Assembly (NCBI GenBank): GCA_002803225.1
Contig: NXFV01000926.1
Span: forward strand, 1 to 64,000
Length of the DNA stretch: 64,000 nt
From: Gamarada debralockiae
Lineage: Eukaryota > Ascomycota > Leotiomycetes > Helotiales > Hyphodiscaceae
Direction: 5' to 3'
Every line of letters begins with the position of its first letter. Position 1 is the first letter of the stretch. The translations under genes and the position numbers were made by a program. Below the pieces are notes generated by a model. It ran no database searches. It was not told where the DNA came from and was given only the letters and a program-made list of their open reading frames with translations. Below are positions 1-11,991 of the stretch, piece after piece.

Positions 1-2522
1 CACGCCCTTTTTCTAGGCCCAAGGCGTATCGTCTTTGGTCTGTAATTGTTAAACCGAGTGACTCCGTATAGCACTGGATGTCCATCCACCCTTTCAGGGT
101 TCAGGAAGCGAACAGCATCATATCGTTCAGGTCCTGTAGTAGGTGCCTTACAAGTAAGGAGGAGAAAACGAGCGAGTAGGGAGAGGAGAATAGACGCGAA
201 GTAAAGAGCATCGGCAGAAGTGAGCCCGTAGAACTCTGTTCACTCTTTAGCGGCTACTTGTAGAAAGAACGTTTGCTCCGATCCGTTCTAATGCTCCCAC
301 CTAGTATCGCTCTAGGTGGGCGGGTTCTTTGAAGATGTTATGAACATATTTTAACATATTTGAAACATCCACGGGACTGAGAAAGAACTCTGATGTATTC
401 GTCAACAGTTTACCGGAGGCACGGAATTCAATTACCCGTGATCAATGGAAGCGGTATAGCTTCCCCTTCTTACCCTCTGTTTCAAAACCTGAGAATGGCT
501 GATATCCAATCCTTCTAGAGTTCAGTGCATCCCATTTTCTAATGCATTCACAGATTGGACTTTTGCTCGCAGGAGCCTTACTGCTCCGGAACTTGGAGAG
601 GATTGGTGGCATCCGCATGATCCCGCTTATCATCTAGCCCCGAGCTGCGATTCTTGATGAGCTATCAGGCTACACAGGTTGGATTCACCTATTCTTGTTT
701 TTTCAGCCCACACGACGATGATGGTAGGTGAAAATTCTCTGACATGGAACTTTTCTTTGTCTTCTGGTGAGCCTGTCAGTCGTTCCTAATACGGAAAGCC
801 CCTGAGAGTAGGCCCGAAACAGGCGGAATCAGTGGCAACTGTGAAGTTAGATCAGACTGAGATCATCTCAGATCAACGAGTATGGGAGGTATAAGTCCAC
901 TACAAAACAAGCGGTAGCAACTTGGGCCTTCATGCATTCAACTTCATGCCGGGAGTGAAATATTTCTCAGGGGTCTGATCCTTCGAGACGTTAGTCGGTA
1001 GTTCCCCTGAAAATGAGTCTAACGCCTCCCGTCGTCAATGGCTTAACTTCCGAGTCTCTAGAAGGAAATGATAACTCTATTTGGCAGGTGCCAATGCTTA
1101 TTGTTCCGACCCCCGGGCCTCAGAAAGATCCAAACTCCAAAGCATGCACAGAAGTAAATGAAGTTAACTGCAAAATCCCATAGCAAGAACAGCGGGGAAA
1201 ACTCAAGCAGGTTTCACTATGTACCAAGCAAGCACTTTCTTTTCAACACGTACCTCCATACTTAACAAATATAGCATTGCTTAGCAAACTTGGAAGTTTA
1301 ATTGACCTATCTTTTCTAATAAACTTTAAGTGAGGATAGTAGGGTCAAAGATGCTGCTTGAAGGGGCTTTTATGATGATGATGATTGGGGCCACCTCTTC
1401 TCATAGATGTGAGTTGTCTCAGCAAAAGCCACAAGATCACTCTAGTGGAGTCAAAATATGATAGCGAAACGCATGTCATAAGTCAAATTACACCGAAAAA
1501 GTCTCCATGCATTAGCCACGTGTATTCCGCACACGCAAAGACAACAGAAACACGGATGTTGAAGCAGAGGGAAAATATGGACAGAACGCTGCAGCCAAAT
1601 CGACGATTGAGTTCTTATCTCTCTTGTTTAGGAAGGTGGTGGCAGAAAACCCCCCCCACTTTGCCAAGGTACTCTGCCAATCTCCCAGCAGTTCGGACAC
1701 ACCGAACGCCCAAAGTTTCAAGGGCCAGGAAATCCCCCAGTTGGACAAAATACTGGGTTCAAATGACAGAGAAGGTGCCTATTGAATGTAGCATAACTCA
1801 ATACTTAATCACTGGCAGCCACCACGTCTTGGAAACCTAACACGTACTAACTCATGTTTGCAGTCTACTGCCGACTAATAGGTACCAACGTGAACTCTAC
1901 GAGTTTTGCGCGATCTGCATTAAGACATAAGAAACACAGGCTGCGTAAGGTTAGAGCCCATGTAGTGATCAACAGGTAGATCCTTGACGTGGGAGGGAAA
2001 ATTTGAAGTGATGATCGGCTTAGCGCGGGGTTGCTGCAACGGCCAGCAGGGTGGCGTCCTTAGTCCACAGCCCTGCGAGAACTCTCCAATTGAAACCGCT
2101 ACAATCCCAACTCTTCCCAGATTCCACGTTTTCAAACCGGCCCTATCACCCCTGAGCAGAATTTGCAGTCGCATCCTTGCACCCCAATGAGTGCCCACTG
2201 CGGGGTTGGCCTCGAAAGTTCCAACTCCAAGATATTATCGTACTGTAATGATAGAATGGAAACTTCCGTTAGGGTGGAAACGGAACCGTTTCCTCATGTC
2301 GGTGTGCTAGTCCGAATTCCGACTCCTTGTCGTAGAGGTAGCTTTTTTCGTCCCACATCCTGATCTTCTTCTAGGCTTCGAGAAGGATTTGCAACGGACA
2401 TAAAATAGAGTCAGATCCACAATGGCCAACGCCCAGTTCACACTCAATTGCCATCCTCGGCCAAGCTACCCGAAACAGAAGTCAACTCCGGCTGAATACT
2501 TATCGGTCATCACCTACTCAAC
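1..2522. other. Gene-free 5' stretch
   Basis: I see no gene here. The open frames on both strands are short, lack recognisable motifs and do not join through plausible introns. A perfect 9-bp hairpin (296-304 with 312-320, 7-base loop) is the only local structure I noticed. The last few hundred bases must hold the promoter of the regulator that starts at 2523. Confidence 0.5.
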
Positions 2523-4238
2523 ATGGCTCGCGGCTTGGGAAGAAGCAAAGGATGCCAGAACTGCCTCCAGCGAAAGATCAAGGTAACACTCTTCGAACTT
2601 TCTCGGGTAAGCCGTATTCTAATCCACCTTGCAGTGTGATGAGAAAACTCCTTCTTGCACGCAATGTACAAGAGGTGGCAGACAATGTTCTGGTGCGCTA
2701 TCAACCGTCTTCCTCATCATGGAATCTGAAACCGTGAACACGAATCCCACGTATAAGCCTCGAGACACTGAGAAAAGTTCCCAGGAACACGACGAAAAAT
2801 TCGGCTCTCTTGTACGAAGGCCAAAGAGAAACTACCAGTCGTCAAGAAAAGGTCCACGACGCACAACTCAACCGACGGCTTCACAGCTCAATGAAACAGT
2901 TCTCCCTCCGACAATCGAAAGCCCACAGATGATAGCCGATCAGTTCCTCTCCAACTTCATAACATTCTTCGCCAGAGTCTCACCACGTCAGGTGCTTTTC
3001 AACTCTTGGATGACTGGTCTTCCAGATATGCTCGCAGCAAGGTCTGTCGTTGTCGAAAAGTCAATCATTGCAGCCTCGATGGTCTTTGCTGGACGGGATT
3101 CTGGCAACACAAGCATCGTTGTGGAGTCATATAAATGGTATGGAGCTGGAATTGCACAACAGCGAAAATTGCTTGAAGATCTTCAACGCGAAAAGAGAGT
3201 ACCAACGATCGAGGAGATATGTACCCCTATCCTGCTATCGTTCTTCGAGATCACTTGCAATACATCTCCCACAGGATACTTTCAACACTTAATGGGCGCC
3301 GCCAGACTTCTCGAGATGAGGGGACCAGAGGATTGTAGTTCGGGAATTTTGCACCAACTGTTCTTGACAATAAGAATACAACTGGTATGGACTAGCTCAC
3401 TTTCTATTTGCCATTCAAGGTCGGCTCGTGCTGACAGATGCGATAGATTCATCCGGCGATTGTGTGGAGAATGTCTTCAATTTTCGCAAGTGAGGCATGG
3501 CTTACAATACCATTTCAAAGTAGACCTAAGTCGGTGTTTGACAGGGTCATCGATGCCATTACCATCATCTCAAGCATACAGTCTAGACTTGACGAAACTC
3601 GATCGGCAAAACACTCGTCCGAAGCGAAACTCCAGCTATTACTCTTAAGAGGAGAAGCAACAAAGATCAAAGAACAATTAGATCAGTGGTGGGACGAAGA
3701 ACTAAGAGAAGCATCTCAAACTAATGGATGGAATGGAGACCATTATCGAGGGGTTCCAGGATTTGACTTTGATTACGATTGTTTGAATTCCGAACAGACT
3801 TTCACCGACGACAGAATGACTGTTCAGTACCCCGACAATAGTGGCAGAAGTGGGTATCCAATGGCCTCTCCTACAGGACCTGTTGTGCGCTTCTACGCTG
3901 AGTCGAGAGCAACAGCATTTTACAATACCGCAAGAATTCTGACACTATCAATTCTAAACGAACTTGACGCCCGACCCGCCCGCTTTGAGGAACAAATGCA
4001 GGCTCACTCGGAATCCATTCTCTCTGTGGCAAGATTTTTGACTGGCATGGACCTTGGGTACGCTTATGTTCGACTTGTGCTTCCGCTAACACTAGTAGCG
4101 AGATTGAGTCCGCTTGAAACTCAGAAAATCAGAGCAAGGGAGATCATGTCAGAATGGAGAATGAAAGGAGGTGTGGCAGGGCTTTGTGAGGTAGTACTTT
4201 CTGACATCCAAGGCGAAGCTTTTCGGGCACAACTATGA
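2523..4238 (+). CDS. Zn2Cys6 (Gal4-type) transcription factor
   Basis: Fungus-specific transcriptional regulator, expected to bind DNA in the nucleus. I rebuilt three exons: 2523-2582, 2635-3384 and 3447-4238 (introns of 52 and 62 bases, both GT-AG), giving about 533 residues. The first intron falls inside the zinc cluster, so no single open frame shows it. After joining, the cysteines lie at residues 11, 14, 21, 28, 31 and 38 (C-x2-C-x6-C-x6-C-x2-C-x6-C), the classic binuclear cluster, within a Lys/Arg-rich context. The remainder resembles the helical fungal-specific regulatory domain (Fungal_trans_2 type), including a stretch near 3280-3350 around HLMGAARLLEMRGPE that is typical of the family. 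The second intron is less certain than the first, but it is the only splice I found that keeps the frame. The gene converges on the lyase gene at 4530-5411, with 291 bases between the stops. Target genes are unknown. Confidence 0.85.
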
Positions 4239-4529
4239 CATCCTGAACGAAAGCCCGGACTGGCGCAGAGTTTGAGTTGGCTCAGCTCTTTGAACACAAA
4301 CATCGGTCAGGTGTTGGTGTCGTACTCGGTTGTGTTGAGCTCATGATATCCGGCGGCTGGATACGCTCTATTTCTTTCACGCATTTGCTTTGCTCGATAG
4401 ACGTCGATACCACTAGAAATTACACGACTTCAAACTCCAAAAATCAAGACACAGTACAAAGCATTAAAGGGATTTAATAAGAGGAGAGTTCGCCAGCAAA
4501 CGCAAACCATGTTCCGGGCCCCCAACAAT

Positions 4530-5411
4530 TCAGTGTTCGACGTTAATGGTAAAGAAATGTACATCAGACGGATCGCTGCCCTGATTGTAATTTCCGACCT
4601 TGAAATAACTCGCTGGTGCGTCCAAGCTATAAGTACTCAAAACATGTGCGGTTTCCCCGTTGATGCTCACGCTCAAGACATTGCTCTCATAGGCAATCGA
4701 ATATGAGAAAGGCGTATCCACAGGCACATACCCGACTTGGACGATCACCTCATCCCCGCCACTTCGCGTCTGTTCAACACCCATGTAGATCGCACCGCTG
4801 GAGTTGTAATACAGCTCACAAACTGGCTTGGTCGATACGCTATCGTCCATGTGCACTTGGCCGATAACAGTTCCGTACTTGCTATTATCAGGAACAGGCA
4901 CAGTGAGGCTGACGCTCAGACGATTTGTCGAAGCATTCGGGTCCCAGCTGGGAGGGTTGATCTCTCGAAGCTCCGTACGACAATGTTCACTGTTTGGTGT
5001 TGTGACGCACCCAGATGAAGCGGGTGAGCCTGGGACTCTCACTGTGAAAGCTTGGAGTAAGCAGTTACTCAAAAATGGAAGATGAAAAGAGCCGAGCGGA
5101 ATTCCATAAGTCTTGAACTCGAAAAGGGCTCGCTTTGGGTATGGGACAAGATACCCTAGGAGTCACTTACTGACAAGAGCTCCGTCTCCACTTTCGGTGA
5201 AGAAGTAAAGATGCTGGGGATCTTGGTAGCCGCTGCATCCTTCGAGTTGAGAGGTGGACTTGGTGTCTGGATCTCCGCTGGTACCAATGGGAAGTTGAAG
5301 TTCCCACGGAGACATGTCGAAATTCCCTCCCGGCGCACAGCTCGGATTCAGCGCTATGGCAGGAAGGATGAGATGGAGGCCGACAAGAGCGAAGAGTATT
5401 TTGGTAACCAT
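4530..5411 (-). CDS. Secreted polysaccharide lyase, PL7 alginate-lyase-like
   Basis: Predicted secreted beta-eliminating lyase acting on uronate-containing polysaccharide. Two exons, 5171-5411 and 4530-5050, are separated by a 120-base intron (GTAAGT...CCAAG), giving 253 residues. The start is the ATG at 5411, followed by a signal peptide (MVTKILFALVGLHLILPAIA). The mature protein is essentially one alginate_lyase2 jelly-roll domain. The family motifs are visible: ELQLP near residue 40, RTELRE at 105-110, GQVH at 144-147 (the catalytic His of the Q-(I/V)-H motif) and YFKVGNYNQ at 229-237 with the conserved Tyr. These three blocks define PL7; the related PL20 glucuronan lyases are the main alternative. 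Fungal PL7 members are uncommon and their natural substrate is often unclear. The gene is convergent with the Zn2Cys6 gene. Confidence 0.85.
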
Positions 5412-7243
5412 AGCGGCGGTACAGAGGCAATTGTTGGTGAGGAAGTTGCTTGTTATGGAGAAGAAGCAACACAAAGACAGTGGTGAGGCAAATCAGATGA
5501 TTGGTCGACAATACGGAAGAAACCGACGATGACACTTGGGGGCAGTGCGACTGATTCATAAGGTACTTTGCCGTGGCAACTTCAGAATCAACGTCTGCAA
5601 CTAGCAGCTCGTCAGGGACAATTCAGAATCCTTCCGTCGAAGCGAGATTCAGGAACTTTATTTACCGCCATCGCAACTATGCTCAATATGTTGAAATTAC
5701 GGGCATCGGATTGATTTTAAACTCTCCAATAGCCCGAATCTCCGGCGCTGCCGATCACCGGGTTTGCACAACCTGAAAGCTGTACTACAAACCACATTGT
5801 TACAAAGGTTTTTGCTCATAAAAGAATTTACCCCTTATTCAGGTGATTGGCACTCAGTCGTGGTTGTTTGCCTGTTTGCGAAACTCGGTTGGCGATGTTC
5901 ACCCTCAATTGGGGCCAGAAAGAACTCCAAACGGTTACGTACCTACATGCTTATTAATGGTACTTTAGTTAGGCCCCTTAACAATATGCAGGAACTGAAG
6001 TATAAGTAGTCGTGACTGAAGTGGAAATGGACAACTTTTAGGTGCTGATGCCGGCATTGAGTAGGGCTTTACTTGCCGAGCTGCGGACCCCGCCCCCGCA
6101 TAAGCTTGAACCGGACCTGCATTTGCTTACTACACGCCATTTCTCTGGTACAAGATGAAACGTGTGACGCGGTGATATGTCGGTCATATTATAGTTCCCA
6201 AATATCCTCTGTACCAGGTATTCATTTAAACCTTCTAACTCCTTTTCGATCAAACCACTAAACTCCTTCCTATTTAGTCCAGCCCCGATTCGCTAATCGG
6301 CCTTCTGAAATGAGGGGCACTGGTCTACACGCTATATTCTGCTGGGAAAGTCCTTTATGGAGAACAAAAGGGCGGAAAACCTTTGGACTTTCATCCGAAC
6401 TCTTTCACGGCGCCGGTGAAAAAAGGGGGAGGTCAGTGGACTAATATGGAATCACCTTGCAACTCGCCCATGGGGTCTTCGAATGCGCAGCCCAGTGGAC
6501 CTGCGTTTGTCCCGCCCCCGCATGCATAAACCAAAAGCTTGTCTCGATGTGATCATTAGAGTTTGGAAGTCTCGGAACACGACCGGATTTGCTCGCTGGT
6601 TATTTGGGGCCGTCTGATTTAGGGGGCCGTAAGGGAGCATGGACTTCAAGCTGAACCACCCGCAACTGCAACGTTAATCAGACCCCAAGCCATGCAGTTA
6701 TCATTTGTAAGCACCTCCGGAGAGGAGATCTCAAAGACTACATCCTAAGTCATTCTTGAGCCTTGTCTCCGTTACCAGCCTGGCCTGTTACCCCTTACTT
6801 TTATTTTCACCTGCCAGCCGAATAGGCCATGAAAATTCTTCCAATTGACTAATTACCCATAACGAGTACCAAGTGCGACTTGTTTGATTGTTTGATTCGA
6901 AGGTTGCACAACCATAAATTGTGAACGATAGTGAGCGTGATGACCCCGTGGAGTGACTTTGCCTGCCAAAGATTTACCCCGTGCTCAGGGACTATTCAGG
7001 GGCCGCCTCTTCCACTCCCCATAACTCATCTGCTACGTTGCAGAGGAGATTGAATAACATACTTACACAATCCCAAAACCTTCAAGTGTATAAAATGACG
7101 GTCAAGCACCTCCATAGTCTCAGAATTCTTAAAATTTCAAGCTGAAAGCTCAGTCCACGTCCTCTTCATACACTCCTTCAAATCCAATCTCTTCACTTGA
7201 TATTCTTGTATAAACTTGTCAGACCTTACGACTATTAATCGAA
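5412..7243. other. Intergenic region between divergent genes
   Basis: About 1.8 kb between the lyase (minus) and the lysozyme-like gene (plus). It must contain both promoters. Apart from a TATA-like box near 7089, I find no coding signal, repeat or RNA gene; the short open frames here have no recognisable content. Confidence 0.5.
7089..7095 (+). promoter_or_regulatory. TATA-like box upstream of lysozyme-like gene
   Basis: The sequence TATAAAA lies 149 bases before the ATG at 7244, a reasonable spacing for a fungal promoter with a leader of about 100 bases. The following C/T-rich stretch around 7150-7200 (CACTCC, CAATCTC) is also typical of fungal core promoters. This is inferred from position and composition only. 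Confidence 0.4.
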
Positions 7244-8426
7244 ATGATGAACTCTAAAAAAGTAAAGCATTACATTCCTTGTTCAGTATATGCAGTTGTG
7301 GCTGACCCTTTGATCAGTTGGCTCTGCTCCTACCCCTCTTGGGTCTCGCTTCCTCAGCGCCAAGCGGCCCACCAACATTCCCAACAGACAACAAATTCAC
7401 CATCACAAATGGCGGTACACATGGGAATCAAGGAGCTCACCCCATCATCCCCCCATCATCATCCGTCAACTCCACTCTCGCAAAATCCTCCACTCTCGCA
7501 GCCCGCAATGGTGTAGGCAGCGTCGTCACCGGAACCGGCCTGAATTGGTACACCTCCTCGTTCAGCACAGGCGGCTCCGGCTATGCCGATCCGCAATACT
7601 ACTATTGCTTTAATGGCCCGGCATCTAACTTCCCCCCTTTCGAGAACTGGATGAACTTTTATGATATGTTCGATCTCAATCAAGCTGATAGCATGGTCTA
7701 TGAGGAGAGTGGACCACTGCAGGGAGATTTGTGGAATGCGATTGTGCAGGTGGCCGCCAATTCCAAGGTTGATGCTAGGTTTATTTTGGCGATTATCATG
7801 CAGGAGGTAAGCTTGTCTCTGAGGCCCAAGGGGAAATGTGACTGATTAGAATATAGTCCACCGGAAATGTGTACGGTTCGTATTCTGGGTTTCCTTCTTC
7901 CTTTTTCAGGCCATTTCAGGAGTCGCGAGGTGTCCCTCCCATCCTTGCTGCTCACGAAATAAATTCGCTACTCTTATTCCTTTCCAGAAGAAGGCCCGCT
8001 GATTCCGAGGTCCTGAACAGTCGGCTGCACCAACAACGGGGTCGAAAACTGTGGCCTCATGCAAGCGTACGCCGGCTCTGTTTCCTTTAATCCAAACAAC
8101 CCTCAAGGCAGCATCACGCAGATGGTGGTCGATGGTACGCAAGGTACTTCGCAAGGACCGGGCCTTGTGCAGTGGTTTAATGACCAGGACTACGTTGGAT
8201 ACAACACGGGTGGTAACCCTTATGAGGTCGCGAGAGGGTATAACTCAGGAAGCATTGACTTCAGCAACTTGTCCGATGGTCTGGGCTCGACTCCGGCGTA
8301 CGTCAGTGATATTGCGAACCGATTGCAGGTGAGTTTTCGGATTACGAGGTGTTTAGGCAATGCTAATGTATACAGGGATGGAACGGAAATGATGGAAAGG
8401 GATACAGAGCTGCATGTGGGATTTGA
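7244..8426 (+). CDS. Secreted lysozyme/SLT-like (GH23-like fold) protein
   Basis: Predicted secreted protein with a lysozyme-like fold, possibly a muramidase or chitin-active enzyme. I rebuilt five exons: 7244-7261, 7318-7806, 7857-7875, 8021-8328 and 8376-8426 (294 residues). The first exon codes six residues only; splicing it to exon 2 creates a clear signal peptide (MMNSKKLALLLPLLGLASSA). After a Ser/Thr-rich linker comes the domain. The soluble-lytic-transglycosylase hallmark is reassembled across two splice sites: Glu169-Ser170 (MQES) followed by NCGLMQAYAG, with the GLMQ motif at 187-190. In SLT and goose-type lysozymes the Glu is catalytic and GLMQ lines the cleft. Cysteines at 178 and 186 could pair. 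The third intron (145 bases) is the least certain boundary. Secreted homologues with this ending (RLQGWNG) occur in many filamentous ascomycetes, mostly unnamed. Confidence 0.8.
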
Positions 8427-9155
8427 ACTTTGCTCAAGAAGGCAGCGAAGTGCTGGAGGTTGCTGGACGTCTCTCATGCCAAGGAGTGTGGGGATGGGAC
8501 AGAACTGAATCGCGTCTTACTAAACTTTGGAACTACGATAGGACGCCCTTTTGATGCTGCTGGAAAATTTGCAAATATGTCTGACTTTTTCTGTACATAC
8601 TTTGACTTTCGTTGGACAATTTCATGTATATATCCTACTGAAATGGCAGCAATCGAGAGCTTGTGGTTACCGCAGGTGATAGCAAAGGGCAATTACCCAC
8701 CATCAACTGCGTAAGCCAAGCTTCCTTCGTTCTCAATCATACCGCAGAAGACATATGAGCCATAGCGACGGCCCGCAGATTGATGTCTCTTGTGAGTGGT
8801 TTAAGAGATACTGCCCCGCACAGAGCTTGGCTTTGCCAAGCGTGGTCGTACATTATCGCCTAACTCTTGACTTCCTCTTCACGTAAACCTCGACTACGAA
8901 GGAGAAATGATGATCTTTCAAACAGACGGTCAGTGAAATTATGCTGGTATTGACAATCTTCAAATAGACATAGTTGGCTTTAAGCTAAGTCCGACTCGGC
9001 TCTTTTGGACAACAGAGATATAAAATGGGAAGAAGAATGAAAAGTAAAACTTAGATTGCAGAAGTATAATTCTGAGGCTTAATCAAAGACTACAATTGTT
9101 CAAGTAGACCGAGCTTTGGGATATTCATTATTGAGTGGCTAACATACCTAGTAGA
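8427..9155. other. Intergenic, nothing recognised
   Basis: 3' flank of the lysozyme-like gene and 5' flank of the dehydrogenase relic. No coding signal, RNA gene or repeat was recognised. Confidence 0.5.
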
Positions 9156-10298
9156 ATGGTTAACTTTGGATTCTATAATACAGGAGAGGAGGTTGTGCAA
9201 GAATTCGGTCAGCACGCCCGCAGAAAAATAGGTACGCCCCAAAGACCACATATGCCCTCAGCTCCACCCACCAGAGACAAGGTGATTATCACCAGCACCA
9301 GCGAGAAAACACTGGGATCAGCCACAGCAATAGTATTCGCCCATGTCAACCCCGTTCAAATCCTCTTCCTGACACGGATTGAATCCAAGGTCCAGTGCGT
9401 GCTCAACGAGGTCAACTCCGTCAATCCCCCAATCAACGAAATTCGCCCCAGTCTCTCTCTACGACCTTGATCCCGCTCACAAAGCTGTGGCTGTAATCAA
9501 CACCGCAGTGGACAAGATCGATGTGCTTATTAAAATGCGGGCGTGATGGCCTCCTAGAGTATCGAACCAACGAAGCTGGAATTGAGATGACGCTTGCAAC
9601 AAATCATGTTGGCCACTTCCGTTGACGAATTTACTAATGAATAAGATCCTCGCTGCTGGTGGATGGGCCAGGATCGTAAATCTCACAAGTTATGGCATAC
9701 GATTTCTCCGTTCCGATTTGTTGATTGAAACTTCTCGGAAAGTTCATGATGACCTGGTCTGATACGAGTCGAAGAGAGATGCTGGCGCGCGCGAGTTGTG
9801 ATTGCGCAGGATGACAAGACATACAATCCATGGATAGCATATGGCCAGACCAAATCCGCAAACATCTTGTTTACCGTCGAGCTAGATCGTAGACTTGCAC
9901 CTAGAGGCATTCTCTTCTTTGCCGTGCATCCTGGAAGTGAAACCCGTCTGCAATTACACGTCCTTGATAGCACGAGGTACCGACTGATACTCTTCCCAGA
10001 AATCTGGGAGACAGCCCTGGCGAACCACCTCACTTGGGAAGACTTTGCCAAAATCTCAGCCATAGCCATGGCGAACACCGGGAAGAAGTTTGTCATCGAA
10101 AGCGACAAACAACCCACGGGGGATCGCGATGACCGTGTCTACGGCACTGGATTCTGATTTGGTCGAGAAATCTGAGGTGTACGTGGCAAATTGCAAGTTA
10201 GAAAGGATATGGGCTATGCATCCGATCCTGAGAATGCGAGGAAGTTGTGGAAGTTGAGTGAGGAGCTTGTAGGGGAGAGATTTGAGGTGGGGACGTGA
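9156..10298 (+). pseudogene. Broken short-chain dehydrogenase/reductase
   Basis: Relic of an SDR of the retinol-dehydrogenase/WWOX-like fungal type. Recognisable pieces lie in order but in different frames. First comes an N-terminal part with KVIITSTSEKTLGSATAIVFA (9279 on), where the Gly-rich cofactor loop TGxxxGxG has degenerated. Next is ATNHVGHF near 9597, followed at once by a stop and a frame change. The active-site region is KTYNPWIAYGQTKSANILFT (9810-9870), keeping the Tyr-x3-Lys pair. Then come FAVHPG, and finally YASDPENARKLWKLSEEL (10215 on) with a stop at 10296. At least three frame shifts are needed and the NAG motif region is damaged. No set of normal introns repairs it, so I call it dead. 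Confidence 0.8.
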
Positions 10299-10718
10299 TG
10301 AGGAGCAGGGACGGTGACAGGTGTAAGTGGTCATAGGACTGCCCGGGAGATAGTGCAGAAGGACGTAGCAGAATAAAATGACCTACATTTATTTGGATTC
10401 GGGAAATAAGTGACGTTGAAGAAAGCGTAGGCACCGTCTTGATTGCAAGGCAAGTGGCCTACATCTCCCAGGCTTCTTTTGATGCGAGAACCTGTGGTTC
10501 AAGAGGACCATATTAATTGCAAATTGAAGTAGCAATTGTAAATCTCAGCTTCTATGTACACTAGATACACGTTGTGGTCCAGTGACAAGTGAGGCAGCGA
10601 TTGGAAGGCTAAAATCCTGGGATAGGGGCGCAAACTAGCCGAGGGTTTGCCGTTGACGCGACGCGTGAACGCGACGCTATCTCGAACTCCAGCAAGATCT
10701 CATAACATCATCACAATA
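10299..10718. other. Short intergenic region before RNase H2C
   Basis: Contains no recognised gene. It must carry the promoter of the RNase H2 subunit C gene starting at 10719; a CG-rich patch (GACGCGACGCGTGAACGCGAC, about 10655-10675) lies 45-65 bases before the ATG and contains an ACGCGT palindrome, the core of the MluI cell-cycle box used by many DNA replication and repair genes in fungi. Confidence 0.35.
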
Positions 10719-11279
10719 ATGCGCGCAATCGAAAAATCGAAAAGCCACGAAGGCAAATGTGTTCCAAATGTTCTGCCGTGTCAAATAAATCGCAACGGCC
10801 CCGTTAATGCCCCCAAACGATACTGGAATCCTACCAAGACTTCCGGTTTGGCCCCCCTCTCCGCCCCCCAGCTTTCCGTAAATTTGACTGACGCTTCGAA
10901 GATGGCAAGACGATCGCGTACTTTCGAGGTCGAAAACTGCATGGCAGACAATTGAAGATCCCCACCGGATATAAAGGTGCTGTGTTATCTGCGACGGATG
11001 ACATTTTACCGAAGCAAGATCCCGCGAAGGGAGAACTCGAGGAGGATGAGGAGCCCGAGGTCAAGATCATGGAGGAACAGAGTGTATTTGACGAGATTAT
11101 GGTTTGGGGACATGAAGCTCTAATGGATGAGTCGGATCCATACGTGCGAGGGATGGAGGAGTGGATTGGGTTTGCGGAGCAGGTTTGTGGATCGTGATCT
11201 TGGTGATGATGGGTGCTGATGTTCGCAGATCCATTCGTACGATTCAGACGAAATCGAAGCGTCGAAGGACACGAAATAA
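10719..11279 (+). CDS. Ribonuclease H2 subunit C
   Basis: Non-catalytic subunit of the heterotrimeric RNase H2 that removes ribonucleotides and RNA-DNA hybrids from nuclear DNA. Three exons, 10719-10845, 10902-11182 and 11229-11279, give 152 residues, the usual size for the fungal subunit. The family signature is plain: LPCQINRNGPVNAPKRYWNP near the N terminus, then AYFRGRKLHGR followed by GYKGAVL, an acidic linker, VKIMEE, VWGHE and DPYVRGMEEWIGFAEQIH. The second intron is ordinary (GTTTGT...CGCAG). The first has weak signals (GTTTGG donor, GAAG acceptor), but it is the only splice found that joins the two conserved blocks in frame. It lies head-to-tail with other conserved genes and is followed downstream by MCM6, another DNA-replication gene. 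Confidence 0.88.
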
Positions 11280-11839
11280 TGTCGAATATTGGACACTGGC
11301 GTTATGGAGGCCATTGGATGGCGTTGGATCATATCAAGTACTCGAATCGATCAATCGTTCTCCGTCTTGACTTTCGTTCTCGATCTTCTCGTCCGCGACT
11401 TTGCCTCTTCCTCCCCATCCTCGACCTTGATATGTTCTCTTTCCCACTCCTTCTTCTCCGACACAACTCCCCCTTCAATCTCGCATAGCCCTCAGTGGCC
11501 TTACACCTCTCTCAAATCATCCTAAAGACTCTACTCGCCTCATCCTTCTCCTCCTTCCCCTTATGTTCTTTCCCTCTCTCTATCGGATTCCATATCTCCT
11601 TCCTACCAACATATTTCCCACCGCTCTTATAGTTTGCATATCGTTTCGACCTAGTAATCTAAATAAATTTCCGCATCACCGCACAGGATCTTGGACTTAG
11701 CATCACTTCAGGATAGATTTGAGAGTGCCAAGTTTGATTCAAGAGGCGCAAGGTATTTTTTGGGGGGGAGGGGGGAGGTGGCGCAAGTCTCGCCAAGGAA
11801 GAATTGGCCTTGAGAATACGAACTGTCCATACTCACGAA

Positions 11840-11917
11840 TCCTCCTCTTCGTAAAACTCCAGAGCTTTCTCCCAGAGATCTTCGGAAGGGGAAAGCGATT
11901 AGAATAGTTCAGAAACG

Positions 11918-11991
<74 letters not shown>

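Noticed and set aside
296..320. Perfect 9-bp stem with 7-base loop, terminator-like
   Set aside because: No T-run follows and no gene lies upstream; intrinsic terminators are not expected in fungal nuclear DNA. Treated as chance or unknown structure.
1385..1840. 151-codon plus-strand open frame
   Set aside because: Does not look like a folded protein, has no motif, overlaps other equally random frames, and begins after a microsatellite-like ATGATGATG.
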